A stretch of DNA of 64,000 nt, from NCBI RefSeq assembly GCF_002934545.1, contig NZ_PTJA01000003.1, forward strand, positions 310,001-374,000, written 5' to 3'. Each line of letters begins with the position of its first letter. Position 1 is the stretch's first letter. Under the pieces are notes generated by a model, which ran no database searches, was not told where the DNA came from, and saw only the letters and a program-made list of their open reading frames with translations. The position numbers were made by a program, and so were the translations under genes. Below, in pieces: positions 41,312-50,568 of the stretch. The stretch is from Lacrimispora xylanisolvens (lineage in GTDB: Bacteria; Bacillota; Clostridia; Lachnospirales; Lachnospiraceae).

Positions 41312-42838
41312 ATGGTAAAAATAATCAATCCAATACAAAAAGGCTTTTATCCTGATCCATCCATATGCAGAGTTTCTGATGATTACTACATGGTTCATTC
41401 TACCTTTGCATATGCACCTGGTATCCCTGTATTCAAAAGCCGTGATTTAAAGAACTGGACTTTAATCGGACAAGTTCTGGAACGGAAAGAACAGCTTCAG
41501 CTTACCGGAGCCAGAGTTTCCCAAGGTATTTATGCGCCCACAATCAGGTACCACAATGGATTATTTTATGTAATTGCCACCAATGTATCTGCAGGCGGGA
41601 ATTTCTATGTGACTGCCACAGATCCAAAAGGCCCATGGTCAGACCCGGTTTTTCTTGAGAATGCGCCAGGAATTGATCCAAGTCTGTATTTCGAAGAAGA
41701 TACCTGCTATTATATCGGACAGCGTACAAAGGAACATCCGGCTTATTACGGGGATTGTGAGATATGGATTCAGGAGCTTGACATAAAAGAGAAGAAGCTG
41801 GTGAAACAACCAGTTGTATTATTTGATGGAAGCATGAAACGTACGATATGGGCGGAAGGACCTCATCTGTACAAAATTCGCGGCATGTATTATCTTCTTC
41901 TTGCAGAGGGAGGGACGGAGTTTAATCACAGTGTAACCGTTGCCCGGAGCCAAAGTCTTTTTGGCCCCTATGAAGCATGCCCCAATAATCCCATTTTAAC
42001 CCACCGACACCTGGGACATAATTATCCGGTGCAGTGTATCGGGCATGGAGATCTGATTGAGACTCCTTGTAATGAATGGTTTATGGTGATGCTTGGTACA
42101 AGACCTTTCAATGGCTGTGCTGAATTAGGCAGAGAGACATTTCTTGCAGAGGTTATATGGGAAGATGGCTGGCCGGTAGTGAGTCCCGGTCTGGGTAAAG
42201 TTCCTGAGTGCCTGGAGTTTTCCACTTTGGAGAAAGAGCAGGAGGTCTTACCGTCTGAGCCCGATATTCAGTGGACAGATCCCCTTGACACGCGCTTAAT
42301 TGGTTTAAGAGATCACCCTTCCCGGCTGCCTATAAAAATCACCGGGGATGGCAGTCTGCAACTTCCTTATCTTCCTGAAACCATAGAAGATTTGTCCGTT
42401 CCTGCCTATGTAGGGACCCGGCTTTTATCCAGAACTTTCCATATCCGGGTATTGATCGAGTCCGAGCCGAAAGGGGCGGAGGAAGCAGGACTTGTCTATT
42501 TTTACAATGAAACCCATTATGTAAAAGTTGTCATTTGTGAAAGAGATGGACAGCTGGAAGCGGTAACAACCATTCGAAAAGGAGAGGACTGGGAAGAGAA
42601 AAGCAGAATAGAAGTCACCGGCAAAATTCATGAAATTAAGCTGTTGGGGCATGACCAGGCACTGTCTGTTGAGATTGATAATCGCACCACAGGGCAGCCC
42701 TTCCATATAGGTGATCTCTGCTCACAAAAAGCCGGTGGATTCACCGGCTGTACTGTAGGGGTATATGCTTCTGCCGTACATGAGGCTTCTGACCGTTTTG
42801 CAGTCTTTGGACCGCTTCATGTCCGCTTTTTTGATTAA
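41312..42838 (+). CDS. Glycoside hydrolase family 43 (beta-xylosidase/arabinofuranosidase type)
   Basis: 508 residues. The five-bladed propeller catalytic triad is visible: base Asp15 in FYPDPSI, pKa-modulating Asp122 in GIDPSLY and acid Glu182 in WAEGPHLY. The C-terminal ~190 residues form a beta-sandwich domain of the kind found in GH43 beta-xylosidases (GAEEAGLVYFYNETHYVKV). No signal peptide, so it cuts imported oligosaccharides. Co-transcribed with the esterase upstream. Its last bases overlap the stop of the convergent araC-type regulator by four bases. Xylose versus arabinose specificity cannot be decided here. Confidence 0.9.
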   Translation: MVKIINPIQKGFYPDPSICRVSDDYYMVHSTFAYAPGIPVFKSRDLKNWTLIGQVLERKEQLQLTGARVSQGIYAPTIRYHNGLFYVIATNVSAGGNFYVTATDPKGPWSDPVFLENAPGIDPSLYFEEDTCYYIGQRTKEHPAYYGDCEIWIQELDIKEKKLVKQPVVLFDGSMKRTIWAEGPHLYKIRGMYYLLLAEGGTEFNHSVTVARSQSLFGPYEACPNNPILTHRHLGHNYPVQCIGHGDLIETPCNEWFMVMLGTRPFNGCAELGRETFLAEVIWEDGWPVVSPGLGKVPECLEFSTLEKEQEVLPSEPDIQWTDPLDTRLIGLRDHPSRLPIKITGDGSLQLPYLPETIEDLSVPAYVGTRLLSRTFHIRVLIESEPKGAEEAGLVYFYNETHYVKVVICERDGQLEAVTTIRKGEDWEEKSRIEVTGKIHEIKLLGHDQALSVEIDNRTTGQPFHIGDLCSQKAGGFTGCTVGVYASAVHEASDRFAVFGPLHVRFFD

Positions 42839-43695
42839 TCCTGGATATACATCTGGCGAAATTCTGTAGGTGTACAGGATTTAATGATCTTAAACATACG
42901 TATAAAGGCGGAGGGGCTGGAAAAGCCGGAGCGCAATGCCACTTCAGTAACAGAAAGCTGAGGGTTAATGAGCAGGGTTTCGGCAACAGCTATCCGCTTT
43001 TTATTGACATATTTATAAAATGAAATATTAGCAAATTGTTTGAACAGCCTGGAAAAATGATATTTGCTGAATCCAAGGAGAGATGCAACTTCCTCTAAGG
43101 TTAATTCTTCTGTGCAATGGCTGCTGATATAATTGCAGATGTAAATGAATTTCTCTGCATATTTTTTCTGCTGAATGTTGCCTATATCCAGAGAACTGAC
43201 CTGCTGGGTGTGGTTGCGCCCAATCAGAGCAAACATTTCCAGAAGCCTTGAGTAGATCTTTGTTTCTGTGAGAGGCATGTCTTTCCTGTATTCTTCAAAA
43301 ATTTCCAGCATATACTGATGGAGCTGGTCATGGATAGATGGATAAAGTTCCGGCGTAACAAGGAACGTAGGATTTAAAAGCGTAAGTATGGATTCCAGCT
43401 CTTTGATTTCATGAAACATGGGAAGTTCAGCCTGAAAAATAATCCGCCGTCCTGATTTCGGCGCTTTTAAGGCGTGAATGACTCCCGGACAGATCAAAAT
43501 AATATCGCCTGGTTTTAATTCAATGGTGTGAGTGCTTAAAACGATGGTGTATTTGCCGGTAAGAGGCATAATGATTTCAAGGGGAGTATGCCAGTGAGAA
43601 GGATAGTCTTCCGCCTGGGTGTTGTCATACAGGCGGATATTGGTATATTCTTTATAATTTACAGTCTCATGAGTACCTTTCAGATTTTCAATCAA
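42835..43695 (-). CDS. AraC-family transcriptional regulator of the hemicellulose locus
   Basis: 286 residues with a TTG start at 43695, chosen because GGGGAGG lies seven bases ahead and the upstream in-frame stretch contains the promoter. The N-terminal cupin sugar-sensing domain is visible as HWHTPLEIIMPLTGKYTIVL, then LKPGDIILICPGVIHAL. The C-terminal pair of helix-turn-helix motifs is at EELTLEEVASLLGFSKYHFSRLFK and LSVTEVALRSGFSSPSAFIRMFK, ending CTPTEFR. It sits between the esterase/GH43 operon and the divergently transcribed ABC transporter, so it is the likely activator of both. Confidence 0.9.
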   Translation of the reverse strand: MIENLKGTHETVNYKEYTNIRLYDNTQAEDYPSHWHTPLEIIMPLTGKYTIVLSTHTIELKPGDIILICPGVIHALKAPKSGRRIIFQAELPMFHEIKELESILTLLNPTFLVTPELYPSIHDQLHQYMLEIFEEYRKDMPLTETKIYSRLLEMFALIGRNHTQQVSSLDIGNIQQKKYAEKFIYICNYISSHCTEELTLEEVASLLGFSKYHFSRLFKQFANISFYKYVNKKRIAVAETLLINPQLSVTEVALRSGFSSPSAFIRMFKIIKSCTPTEFRQMYIQD

Positions 43696-44022
43696 AGTAA
43701 AACCTCCCCATAATATTAATGATAATGAATAATTGCTTTTGTTGTTTGTAAAAATTATAAAATATACTCCAATAAATATCAACATAAAATAGTAAAAAAG
43801 GCATATTTTAATTTTTGGTAGTTAAATAACACAAATAAACCATGATTTAAAAAGTGTATTATGTATATTACGTTTAAAACAAAAGTATGTACAAAATTTA
43901 CAAATAGCAATATTTGATAATAGACAGGCAATAATTATAAAGAAAAACCGAGAAAATTCTGATACAGTTAATACATATCATAATTGCTTCAAATAATGTG
44001 AAGATTGTTAAGGAGGAAAGGT
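43696..44022. promoter_or_regulatory. AT-rich 327-base divergent control region (AraC gene / sugar ABC operon)
   Basis: No gene is seen. The left side holds the regulator's promoter (43754-43782, minus strand). The right side has a candidate plus-strand promoter TTGATA (43914-43919), 16 bases, TATAAA (43936-43941), and the AAGGAGG ribosome site at its end. The middle is very AT-rich and without a clear palindrome; AraC-type sites are often asymmetric direct repeats and were not identified. Confidence 0.5.
43754..43782 (-). promoter_or_regulatory. Promoter of the AraC-family regulator
   Basis: Minus strand TTGATA (43777-43782), 17-base spacer, TATAAT (43754-43759), about 59 bases upstream of the TTG start codon. 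Confidence 0.7.
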
Positions 44023-45384
44023 ATGGTAAAGAGATTTGTTTCGGGTTTTTTGGCAGCTGCACTTGTATTGGGGTCACTTTCTGGATGTTCAGTATCTACA
44101 GATACTGGCGGAGGTGCAGGATCATCAGGCGCCACCACAGAGACTACTTCCGGATCTGTTACTGCAACGGGGAAAGAAGAGCAGATTACATGGATGTTCT
44201 GGGATGATTTAAATGCCACCGAAGATTTAGTCAGCAAGGGGTACAAGCAGGTTATAGACCGGTTTAATGAACAGTATAAGGGGAAATATTACTGTAATGT
44301 TGTCACTACCAATCTGGAGGAATACCCGACAAAATTAAATGCTTTGGTTACTTCAGGCAATACACCCGATGTATTTATCTGTAATCCAGGGCCTAATTTA
44401 ACTCAATATGTGGAATCTGGTGCAGCAGCAGATTTGACCGATATTTTGAAAAACCAGGAGTCACAGTGGTATGGTAATTTTACAGATGGTATCTTTGAGC
44501 GTATTACATATGACGGAAAGATAATGGCAATTCCTACTAACTTTGCAGCTGCCTGCGTATTCTATAATACAGACATCTTTAAAAAGGCAGGAGTTGAGGT
44601 GCCAAAGACCTATGATGAACTGCTTGCAGCATGTAAAAAAATCAAAGAAGCTGGTTATACACCAATTTCCTGTTCTGCAGGTACTGCATGGTGTCTTTCC
44701 ATGATAGCCGGTTATCTCTGTGACCGTGAAGGCGGACCGGATAATCTGGTTGATGTAAATGCAGGAAAGATTGAATGGACCAGTAAAACATTTGTTGATG
44801 CAGCAACCAAGTTAAAAGAACTTTCCCAGTATTTCCAGGACACTGCAGCTGGAGATTCCAATGATCAGGCAACTGCAAACTTCTACAATGGAGACGCAGC
44901 CATGCTGGTACAGGGTTCCTGGGCAATTGCTCAGATCAACGGAAATAATCCGGAATTTGAAGACAAATGCGGCGTATTCCAGTTCCCGGCTATTGAGGGT
45001 GGCTCAGATCCAAACCGTATGATCGTAAAAACAGATAATCTCGTTATGAGTTCAACCACAAAGCATAAAGAAGCAGCCCTTGCACTTATGAAGATGTTCA
45101 CCGATGACACTGCTCAGAAATATACGGCTGAAGTAGCTGGCAAGATTCCGGTTACCAAAGTGTCAATTGACTATGACAAAGCTCCAAAGCAGTTTGCTTA
45201 TATCAACGATATCTTAAAGAACGTAACCGGTACATTAGGATTTTATAATGAATCACTGGCAAGCGTAGAAGCAGGAGATACCTTTGATGCAGCCATGGTA
45301 GATGTATTCCTCGGTAATGCAGAACCACAGCAGGCACTTCAGAAAGTACAGGATTTCTATAATAAAAACGTCTGGAAAAAATAA
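44023..45384 (+). CDS. Sugar ABC transporter substrate-binding lipoprotein
   Basis: 453 residues from ATG 44023, behind AAGGAGG. Signal peptide MVKRFVSGFLAAALVLGSLSGC ends in a lipobox (L-S-G-C), then a Gly/Ser/Thr linker. The mature part is a family-1 extracellular solute-binding protein: ITWMFWDDLNA, LNALVTSGNTPDVFICN, GKIMAIPTNFAAACVFYNTDIFKKAG and KVPKTYDELLAACKKI. Binds oligosaccharides at the outer membrane face of the cell and delivers them to the two permeases that follow. No ATPase gene is present; such CUT1 systems commonly share an MsmK-type ATPase encoded elsewhere. Confidence 0.93.
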   Translation: MVKRFVSGFLAAALVLGSLSGCSVSTDTGGGAGSSGATTETTSGSVTATGKEEQITWMFWDDLNATEDLVSKGYKQVIDRFNEQYKGKYYCNVVTTNLEEYPTKLNALVTSGNTPDVFICNPGPNLTQYVESGAAADLTDILKNQESQWYGNFTDGIFERITYDGKIMAIPTNFAAACVFYNTDIFKKAGVEVPKTYDELLAACKKIKEAGYTPISCSAGTAWCLSMIAGYLCDREGGPDNLVDVNAGKIEWTSKTFVDAATKLKELSQYFQDTAAGDSNDQATANFYNGDAAMLVQGSWAIAQINGNNPEFEDKCGVFQFPAIEGGSDPNRMIVKTDNLVMSSTTKHKEAALALMKMFTDDTAQKYTAEVAGKIPVTKVSIDYDKAPKQFAYINDILKNVTGTLGFYNESLASVEAGDTFDAAMVDVFLGNAEPQQALQKVQDFYNKNVWKK

Positions 45385-45395
45385 TTGACAGAATG

Positions 45396-45436
45396 ATGAG
45401 GGTATGCGAAGCATAAACGCCTTTGCATACCCTCAT
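45396..45436 (+). terminator. Strong hairpin between binding-protein and permease genes
   Basis: ATGAGGGTATGC (45396-45407) pairs perfectly with GCATACCCTCAT (45425-45436) over a 17-base loop; no T run follows. In sugar ABC operons such intergenic hairpins protect the 3' end of the binding-protein message or cut down read-through, giving excess binding protein over permease. Confidence 0.65.
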
Positions 45437-45457
45437 TATAGAAAGAGAGGCAGCCAT

Positions 45458-46345
45458 ATGAACAGGCTATTGGAGGATAGAAAAGCGGCTTTTATATTTA
45501 TTGCGCCGGCATTCCTTTTATTTACTCTGATTTTATTTGTTCCGATTATCCAGGTTATCTACTATTCCCTGTGTAATTATACGGGACTGACGAAACCGGA
45601 TTTTGTCGGATTAAAAAATTATATTGATTTATTCACCAGTGATGAGACCATGAAAATCGCTTTGAAAAACTCCATATTTTTTATGCTCTTCTCTGGTGTG
45701 ACTCAGCAGATCACCGGTTTATTCCTGGCGGTTCTACTGACCAATATTAAGGCAGGCAGGAACTTATTTAAAAATATTTACTACCTTCCCTGTGTACTTT
45801 CATCAGCTGCGCTTGGACTTTTATGGGCGTTTCTTTTTAATCCTAAAATAGGTATTAATAATCTTTTGGGTTCATTTGGTATCCAGGGACCCAACTGGCT
45901 TTTTGACACCAAAGGATTTATCCCTCTTCCTATGTGGGTGATCGGTTGTGTTGCTTTATGGCAGTACGTCGGTCAGAATATGATGCTTTATATGGCTCAG
46001 ATCAGTGGGATATCCAGAGATATCTATGAAGCTTCCTATATTGACGGGGCCTCCAAAGGACAGTCGTTTCGTTTTATAACCTTACCGTTAATCAAGCCTA
46101 TGCTGATTACCACTCTTTCTTTGAACTGCATTGGTTCTCTTAAATTTTTTGACCTGATTTATAATATGACTCAGGGAGGACCAAACCATCGTACGGATGT
46201 GCTGGCAACCCATTTATATACCCAGGGATTCAAGTATTATAAATACGGTTATGCAAGTGCGATTTCTATGATATTACTCATTTTATGCCTTTTTACCACA
46301 TTCCTCATCAGTAAATGCATAAAAGTTGAAACGTACGAGTCTTAG
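45458..46345 (+). CDS. Sugar ABC transporter permease 1 (CUT1, UgpA/MalF type)
   Basis: 295 residues from ATG 45458, behind AGAGAGG. Six hydrophobic segments, the first being AFIFIAPAFLLFTLILFVPI. The ATPase-contact EAA loop EASYIDGASKGQSFRFITLPLIKP (about residues 192-215) is typical of the MalF-type subunit. Forms the membrane channel together with the next gene's product. The gene starts 21 bases beyond the strong hairpin, which may lower its expression relative to the binding protein. Confidence 0.93.
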   Translation: MNRLLEDRKAAFIFIAPAFLLFTLILFVPIIQVIYYSLCNYTGLTKPDFVGLKNYIDLFTSDETMKIALKNSIFFMLFSGVTQQITGLFLAVLLTNIKAGRNLFKNIYYLPCVLSSAALGLLWAFLFNPKIGINNLLGSFGIQGPNWLFDTKGFIPLPMWVIGCVALWQYVGQNMMLYMAQISGISRDIYEASYIDGASKGQSFRFITLPLIKPMLITTLSLNCIGSLKFFDLIYNMTQGGPNHRTDVLATHLYTQGFKYYKYGYASAISMILLILCLFTTFLISKCIKVETYES

Positions 46346-46358
46346 AGGGAGGAAAATA

Positions 46359-47213
46359 ATGAGAATAGAAGATAACCAGAAAAAAAAGAAAAAGATCACT
46401 GTAACCGGTGTGCTTTTATATGCATTGCTGATTGCCCTTGCTCTTGTTTATTTACTTCCGCTGGTCTGGATGCTCAGCGTTTCTCTGAAATCCAACAGGG
46501 AAGTACTGACTTCACCATTTTCACCTCCCAGTGTTCTGCAGCTGGGCAACTACATATTTGCATGGGTCAACGGACAGTTAGGAGTGGCAACTTTAAACTC
46601 TGTAATAGTGTGTACTACCGCATTGGTAATCAGTTTACTGATCGGAGCTATGGCGGCATTTGCCATCGCCAGAATGAGACTGAGCTTTCTTAAATACATG
46701 ATGCAGTATTTTCTCATTGGAATGATGATACCGGTACATTGTGTTCTGATCCCGCTTTTCGTCCGGTTTTCCAACTGGCATCTGACCAATCAGCTCATTG
46801 GACTGATTATCCCATATATTACGTTTTCTCTTCCAATGACCATATTTTTAATGACAGGATTCTTTAAAAGCATGCCAGGAGAGATTTTTGAAGCAGCGTG
46901 TATTGACGGCTGTTCCATTTATGGCTGCTTTATCAGAATTGCATTACCTCTCTCCAGAGTGGGGATGTTCGTGGCAGGTATTATGACGTTTGTCGGCAAC
47001 TGGAATGAGCTGCTGCTGGCGATGGTATTTATATCTGACGTAGCTAAAAAAACACTTCCCGTTACTCTGACTTATTTCGTAGGTCCCTATGCTACAAACT
47101 ATGTACAGATGTTTGCGGCAATTATCATAGCAATTGCACCCACAGTTATCGTTTACAGCATTTTCAGCAACCAGATTGTAGACGGACTTACCACAGGAGC
47201 AGTAAAGGGATAA
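46359..47213 (+). CDS. Sugar ABC transporter permease 2 (CUT1, UgpE/MalG type)
   Basis: 284 residues from ATG 46359, with GGGAGGA ahead. A basic N-terminal head (KKKKK) is followed by six membrane segments starting GVLLYALLIALALVYLLPLVWML. The MalG-type EAA loop is EAACIDGCSIYGCFIRIALPLSR (about residues 187-209), and the GNWNELLLAMVFI segment follows. Partners the preceding permease. The GH3 gene begins 27 bases downstream. Confidence 0.93.
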   Translation: MRIEDNQKKKKKITVTGVLLYALLIALALVYLLPLVWMLSVSLKSNREVLTSPFSPPSVLQLGNYIFAWVNGQLGVATLNSVIVCTTALVISLLIGAMAAFAIARMRLSFLKYMMQYFLIGMMIPVHCVLIPLFVRFSNWHLTNQLIGLIIPYITFSLPMTIFLMTGFFKSMPGEIFEAACIDGCSIYGCFIRIALPLSRVGMFVAGIMTFVGNWNELLLAMVFISDVAKKTLPVTLTYFVGPYATNYVQMFAAIIIAIAPTVIVYSIFSNQIVDGLTTGAVKG

Positions 47214-47240
47214 GACATCATTTTTCAGGAGGAAAGACAA

Positions 47241-49331
47241 GTGAATCGGAAAGAAGCGCGAAAAAGAGCGGAACAGTTAGTAGCAAACATGACATTAGAA
47301 GAGAAGGCAAGCCAGTTGCGATATGATGCGCCGCCTATACGCAGACTTAATATACCAGCTTATAACTGGTGGAATGAAGCGCTTCATGGTGTGGCAAGAG
47401 CCGGGACAGCAACCAGCTTTCCTCAGGCCATTGGTTTAGCAGCTGCTTTTGATGAAGAACTGGTGCATGAAATTGCAGAGGTCATAGCAGAAGAAGGAAG
47501 AGCCAAATACAATGCATTTACAAAACAGGATGACAGGGATATCTATAAAGGACTGACATTCTGGTCCCCAAACGTAAATATATTCCGGGACCCCAGATGG
47601 GGCAGAGGACAGGAAACCTACGGGGAAGATCCTTATTTAAGCAGCAGGCTGGGTGTTTCCTATATAAAAGGACTTCAGGGTGAGAGTGAGACCATGAAGG
47701 CAGCTGCCTGTGTGAAACATTTTGCTGTTCATTCAGGTCCGGAAGCTCTGCGTCATGAATTTAATGCAGAAGTTTCCCCGAAGGATTTAAGAGAAACTTA
47801 TCTGCCTGCATTTGAAGCTGCAGTAAAAGAAGGAAAATCGGAAGCGGTTATGGGAGCTTATAACCGGACCAATGGAGAACCCTGTTGTGCCAGCAAAACC
47901 CTGATGCAGGATATTTTAAGAGGGGAATGGGGATTTGAGGGACATTACGTTTCTGACTGCTGGGCAATCCGTGATTTTCATGAACGCCATTTAATCAGTC
48001 CTGATGCAAAAACATCTGCAGCAATGGCATTAAATGCTGGCTGTGATTTAAACTGCGGCAATACCTATCTTCATATATTAAACGCCTACCAACATGGGCT
48101 GGTAACTGAGGAAGCGATAACAGAATCCTGTACAAGACTGTTCACAACCAGATATTTGCTGGGATTGTTTGATGACAATGAATTTGATTCCATTCCTTAT
48201 GAGAAAGTGGAGTGTAAGAAGCATCTGGAACTTTCAGAACGAGCTGCCAGGGAAAGTATGGTTCTGTTAAAAAATAACGGGATTCTTCCTCTGGATAAAG
48301 AAGCGGTTAAAACAATCGGAGTGATTGGACCTAACGCAAACAGCAGGGCTGCTCTTATTGGTAATTATCATGGTACTTCCTCAGAATACATTACAATTCT
48401 GGAAGGGATAAAAGCGTTTGCGAAAGATGATATCAGGGTTCTCTATTCAGATGGCTGCAATATCAGCCGTCCTAAGACGGAAGCTCTGGCATTTGATCAT
48501 GACCGCATCTCAGAGGCTGTGATTGTAGCTGAGCATAGCGATGTGGTTGTTCTCTGTCTGGGACTCAATGAACTCCTGGAAGGCGAAGAAGGCGATCAGG
48601 GCAATCAGTATGCTTCTGGAGATAAGGAGTCATTGCTGCTTCCTGAGTCTCAGAGAAAATTAATGGAGGCATTGTCTCATACCGGTACTCCGGTTGTGCT
48701 GTGTATGATGGCAGGCAGTGATATTGATTTAAGCATTGCAAAAGAGAATTATGACGCTATTATACAGGCATGGTATCCGGGAGCAAGAGGAGGAAAGGCA
48801 TTTACAGAGCTTTTATTCGGTCTTTATTCTCCATCAGGAAAATTATGTGTAACGTTTTATGATCCGGAATGTGATCTGCCTGATTTTACGGATTATTCCA
48901 TGAAGAACAGAACCTACCGTTATTTGGAAAGTAAGCCACAGTATCCTTTTGGGTTTGGTTTGACTTATGGCCAGGCCAAAATGTGTGATGCTTATTTAGC
49001 CATGGACGAGATGGAGATTGAGGCTGTCGTTGAGAATATCGGAGACAGAGCGGTTGAAGAGGTTATTCAGGTTTATGTAAAAGTTATGGATTCAGAATTT
49101 GCCCCCCTGCATCCAAGACTTTGCGGTTTTAAAAGGGTGGCACTGAATTGCGGGGAGAAAAAGAGTGTAAAAATAAAGTTGGATCAGCGGGCTTTTATGG
49201 TTGTAAATGAAAATGGGGAGTATATCAAAGACGGAAACCACGTCGAATTATATGCAGGCTTTAGCCAACCAGATGAAACAAGCATACAGCTTATGGGATG
49301 TAAGCCGGTGAAGTTGACGGCAGAGATCTAG
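47241..49331 (+). CDS. Glycoside hydrolase family 3 (beta-xylosidase/beta-glucosidase type)
   Basis: 696 residues, GTG start at 47241 preceded by AGGAGGAAAG. The N-terminal TIM barrel has WWNEALHGVARAGTATSFPQ, WSPNVNIFRDPRWGRGQETYGEDP and the nucleophile Asp239 in HYVSDCWAI (usual form V-S-D-C/W-G/x-A). The second alpha/beta domain has GVIGPNANS and WYPGARGG. The C-terminal fibronectin-like domain starts near FGFGLTYGQAKM. The WWNEALHG and GQETYGEDP patterns resemble xylan 1,4-beta-xylosidases. No signal peptide, so it completes breakdown of imported oligosaccharides. Last gene of the ABC operon, ending at a terminator. Confidence 0.92.
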   Translation: MNRKEARKRAEQLVANMTLEEKASQLRYDAPPIRRLNIPAYNWWNEALHGVARAGTATSFPQAIGLAAAFDEELVHEIAEVIAEEGRAKYNAFTKQDDRDIYKGLTFWSPNVNIFRDPRWGRGQETYGEDPYLSSRLGVSYIKGLQGESETMKAAACVKHFAVHSGPEALRHEFNAEVSPKDLRETYLPAFEAAVKEGKSEAVMGAYNRTNGEPCCASKTLMQDILRGEWGFEGHYVSDCWAIRDFHERHLISPDAKTSAAMALNAGCDLNCGNTYLHILNAYQHGLVTEEAITESCTRLFTTRYLLGLFDDNEFDSIPYEKVECKKHLELSERAARESMVLLKNNGILPLDKEAVKTIGVIGPNANSRAALIGNYHGTSSEYITILEGIKAFAKDDIRVLYSDGCNISRPKTEALAFDHDRISEAVIVAEHSDVVVLCLGLNELLEGEEGDQGNQYASGDKESLLLPESQRKLMEALSHTGTPVVLCMMAGSDIDLSIAKENYDAIIQAWYPGARGGKAFTELLFGLYSPSGKLCVTFYDPECDLPDFTDYSMKNRTYRYLESKPQYPFGFGLTYGQAKMCDAYLAMDEMEIEAVVENIGDRAVEEVIQVYVKVMDSEFAPLHPRLCGFKRVALNCGEKKSVKIKLDQRAFMVVNENGEYIKDGNHVELYAGFSQPDETSIQLMGCKPVKLTAEI

Positions 49332-49340
49332 ATTCCACGG

Positions 49341-49388
49341 GCAAATACGGACTATCCGCTTCTTTTGATAGTCCGTATTTGTGTTTTA
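49341..49388 (+). terminator. Terminator of the ABC/GH3 operon
   Basis: CAAATACGGACTATC pairs perfectly with GATAGTCCGTATTTG across a ten-base loop, followed by TGTTTTAG. Confidence 0.9.
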
Positions 49389-49452
49389 GCTTTATTGTTT
49401 GAATTTTATAGAAAGCCTTTACTTTATAAGGTTTTTATGTTAATATCATACA

Positions 49453-49468
49453 TGTAACCGGTTACATA
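49453..49468. promoter_or_regulatory. LacI-type operator O1 before the regulator gene
   Basis: ATGTAACCGGTTACAT is a perfect 16-base palindrome with the central CG typical of LacI/GalR operators. An identical copy lies at 50527-50542. It sits 13 bases before the regulator's start codon, suggesting autorepression. Confidence 0.85.
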
Positions 49469-49481
49469 AGGAGAGCTTGAA

Positions 49482-50504
49482 ATGAACATACGGGATATAG
49501 CAAGAAAAGCAGGCGTTTCTTCCGCAACTGTTTCCAGAGTCATTAATGAATCCGGATATGTGAAAGAGGAAACAAAGCGCAAAGTATTAGAGGCAATAGA
49601 AGAGGCTGATTACGTACCCAATGCCATAGCCAGAAGTCTCAGTATACGTGATTCTTCCAGTATTGGAGTGATTGTTCCGGATATTGCCAATGAGTTTTTT
49701 TCAGGCATCATAAGCGGAATAGGCGAAAGAGCTGCCAATAATCAGTACAATATCGTTTTGTTTGATACTGGTGAACTTCTGGAGAGAGAACATCAATGCC
49801 TTATGATGGCAGAAAGCCAGCGTCTGTCAGGGCTTTTAATCACTCCTATTTCAGAGCTTGATGAGGTGACAAGGGATAAGCTGATCCAATTTGAAAACAA
49901 AGGGATTCCAGTTGTATTAGTTGACCGCAACATCAGAAATTCCAGTCTGGATGGTGTATTTGTAGAGAACCATGATGCTGCCTACAAGGCCGTTGAGGCT
50001 CTGATTCAGAATGGACATCAAAAGATTGCAGTGATTACAGGACCCAACACCTCCATGCCTGGAAAGGACCGTCTGAAGGGCTACAAGTCAGCTCTTAGGG
50101 ATTACGGGATTAGTCTGAGAGAAGATTATATGGTATCAGGCGATTTTAAGATCATGAAGGCTTATGAACGGACAAAGGAATTACTGGAACTTCCGGACCC
50201 GCCAACTGCTATATTTGCTTCCAACAACCAGACCAGCCTGGGTGTACTCAAATATTTAACAGAGCATAAGCTGAAAATTGGCAGGGATATTTCCATAGTA
50301 GGCTTTGATCAGATTGAGTCTCTTAAAATCATTGATTACAGTCTTTCAACCATTGACCGGGATGCAAGAAAGCAGGGATATCAGGCAATGGAAATGCTGA
50401 TCGACAAACTGACCCGTAAGGAAAGTCAAAGCTCTGGCCGCAAGGTTTTTGTTCCATATCAGATGGTGCTTCGCGGTTCAGAAAAGATAAATAAGCTGCA
50501 GTAA
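49482..50504 (+). CDS. rbsR: LacI-family transcriptional regulator (RbsR-like)
   Basis: 340 residues. The N-terminal helix-turn-helix is MNIRDIARKAGVSSATVSRVIN, with the hinge YVPNAIARSLSIRDSSSIGVIVPD. The periplasmic-binding-protein-like effector domain follows (IAVITGPNTSMPGKDRLKGY, AIFASNNQTSLGVLKYL, SIVGFDQIE, LSTIDRDARKQGYQAMEML). Its neighbours point to ribose or deoxyribose as inducer. Identical palindromic operators precede this gene and the deoC operon, so it likely represses both. Gene symbol is assigned by context. Confidence 0.88.
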   Translation: MNIRDIARKAGVSSATVSRVINESGYVKEETKRKVLEAIEEADYVPNAIARSLSIRDSSSIGVIVPDIANEFFSGIISGIGERAANNQYNIVLFDTGELLEREHQCLMMAESQRLSGLLITPISELDEVTRDKLIQFENKGIPVVLVDRNIRNSSLDGVFVENHDAAYKAVEALIQNGHQKIAVITGPNTSMPGKDRLKGYKSALRDYGISLREDYMVSGDFKIMKAYERTKELLELPDPPTAIFASNNQTSLGVLKYLTEHKLKIGRDISIVGFDQIESLKIIDYSLSTIDRDARKQGYQAMEMLIDKLTRKESQSSGRKVFVPYQMVLRGSEKINKLQ

Positions 50505-50526
50505 GGCAGTTTATTTTTACCCTAAC

Positions 50527-50542
50527 ATGTAACCGGTTACAT
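50527..50542. promoter_or_regulatory. LacI-type operator O2 before deoC operon
   Basis: Perfect palindrome ATGTAACCGGTTACAT, identical to O1 at 49453, 27 bases before the deoC start. Confidence 0.85.
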
Positions 50543-50568
50543 ATTGAGAATTATAATGGAGGATGGAT

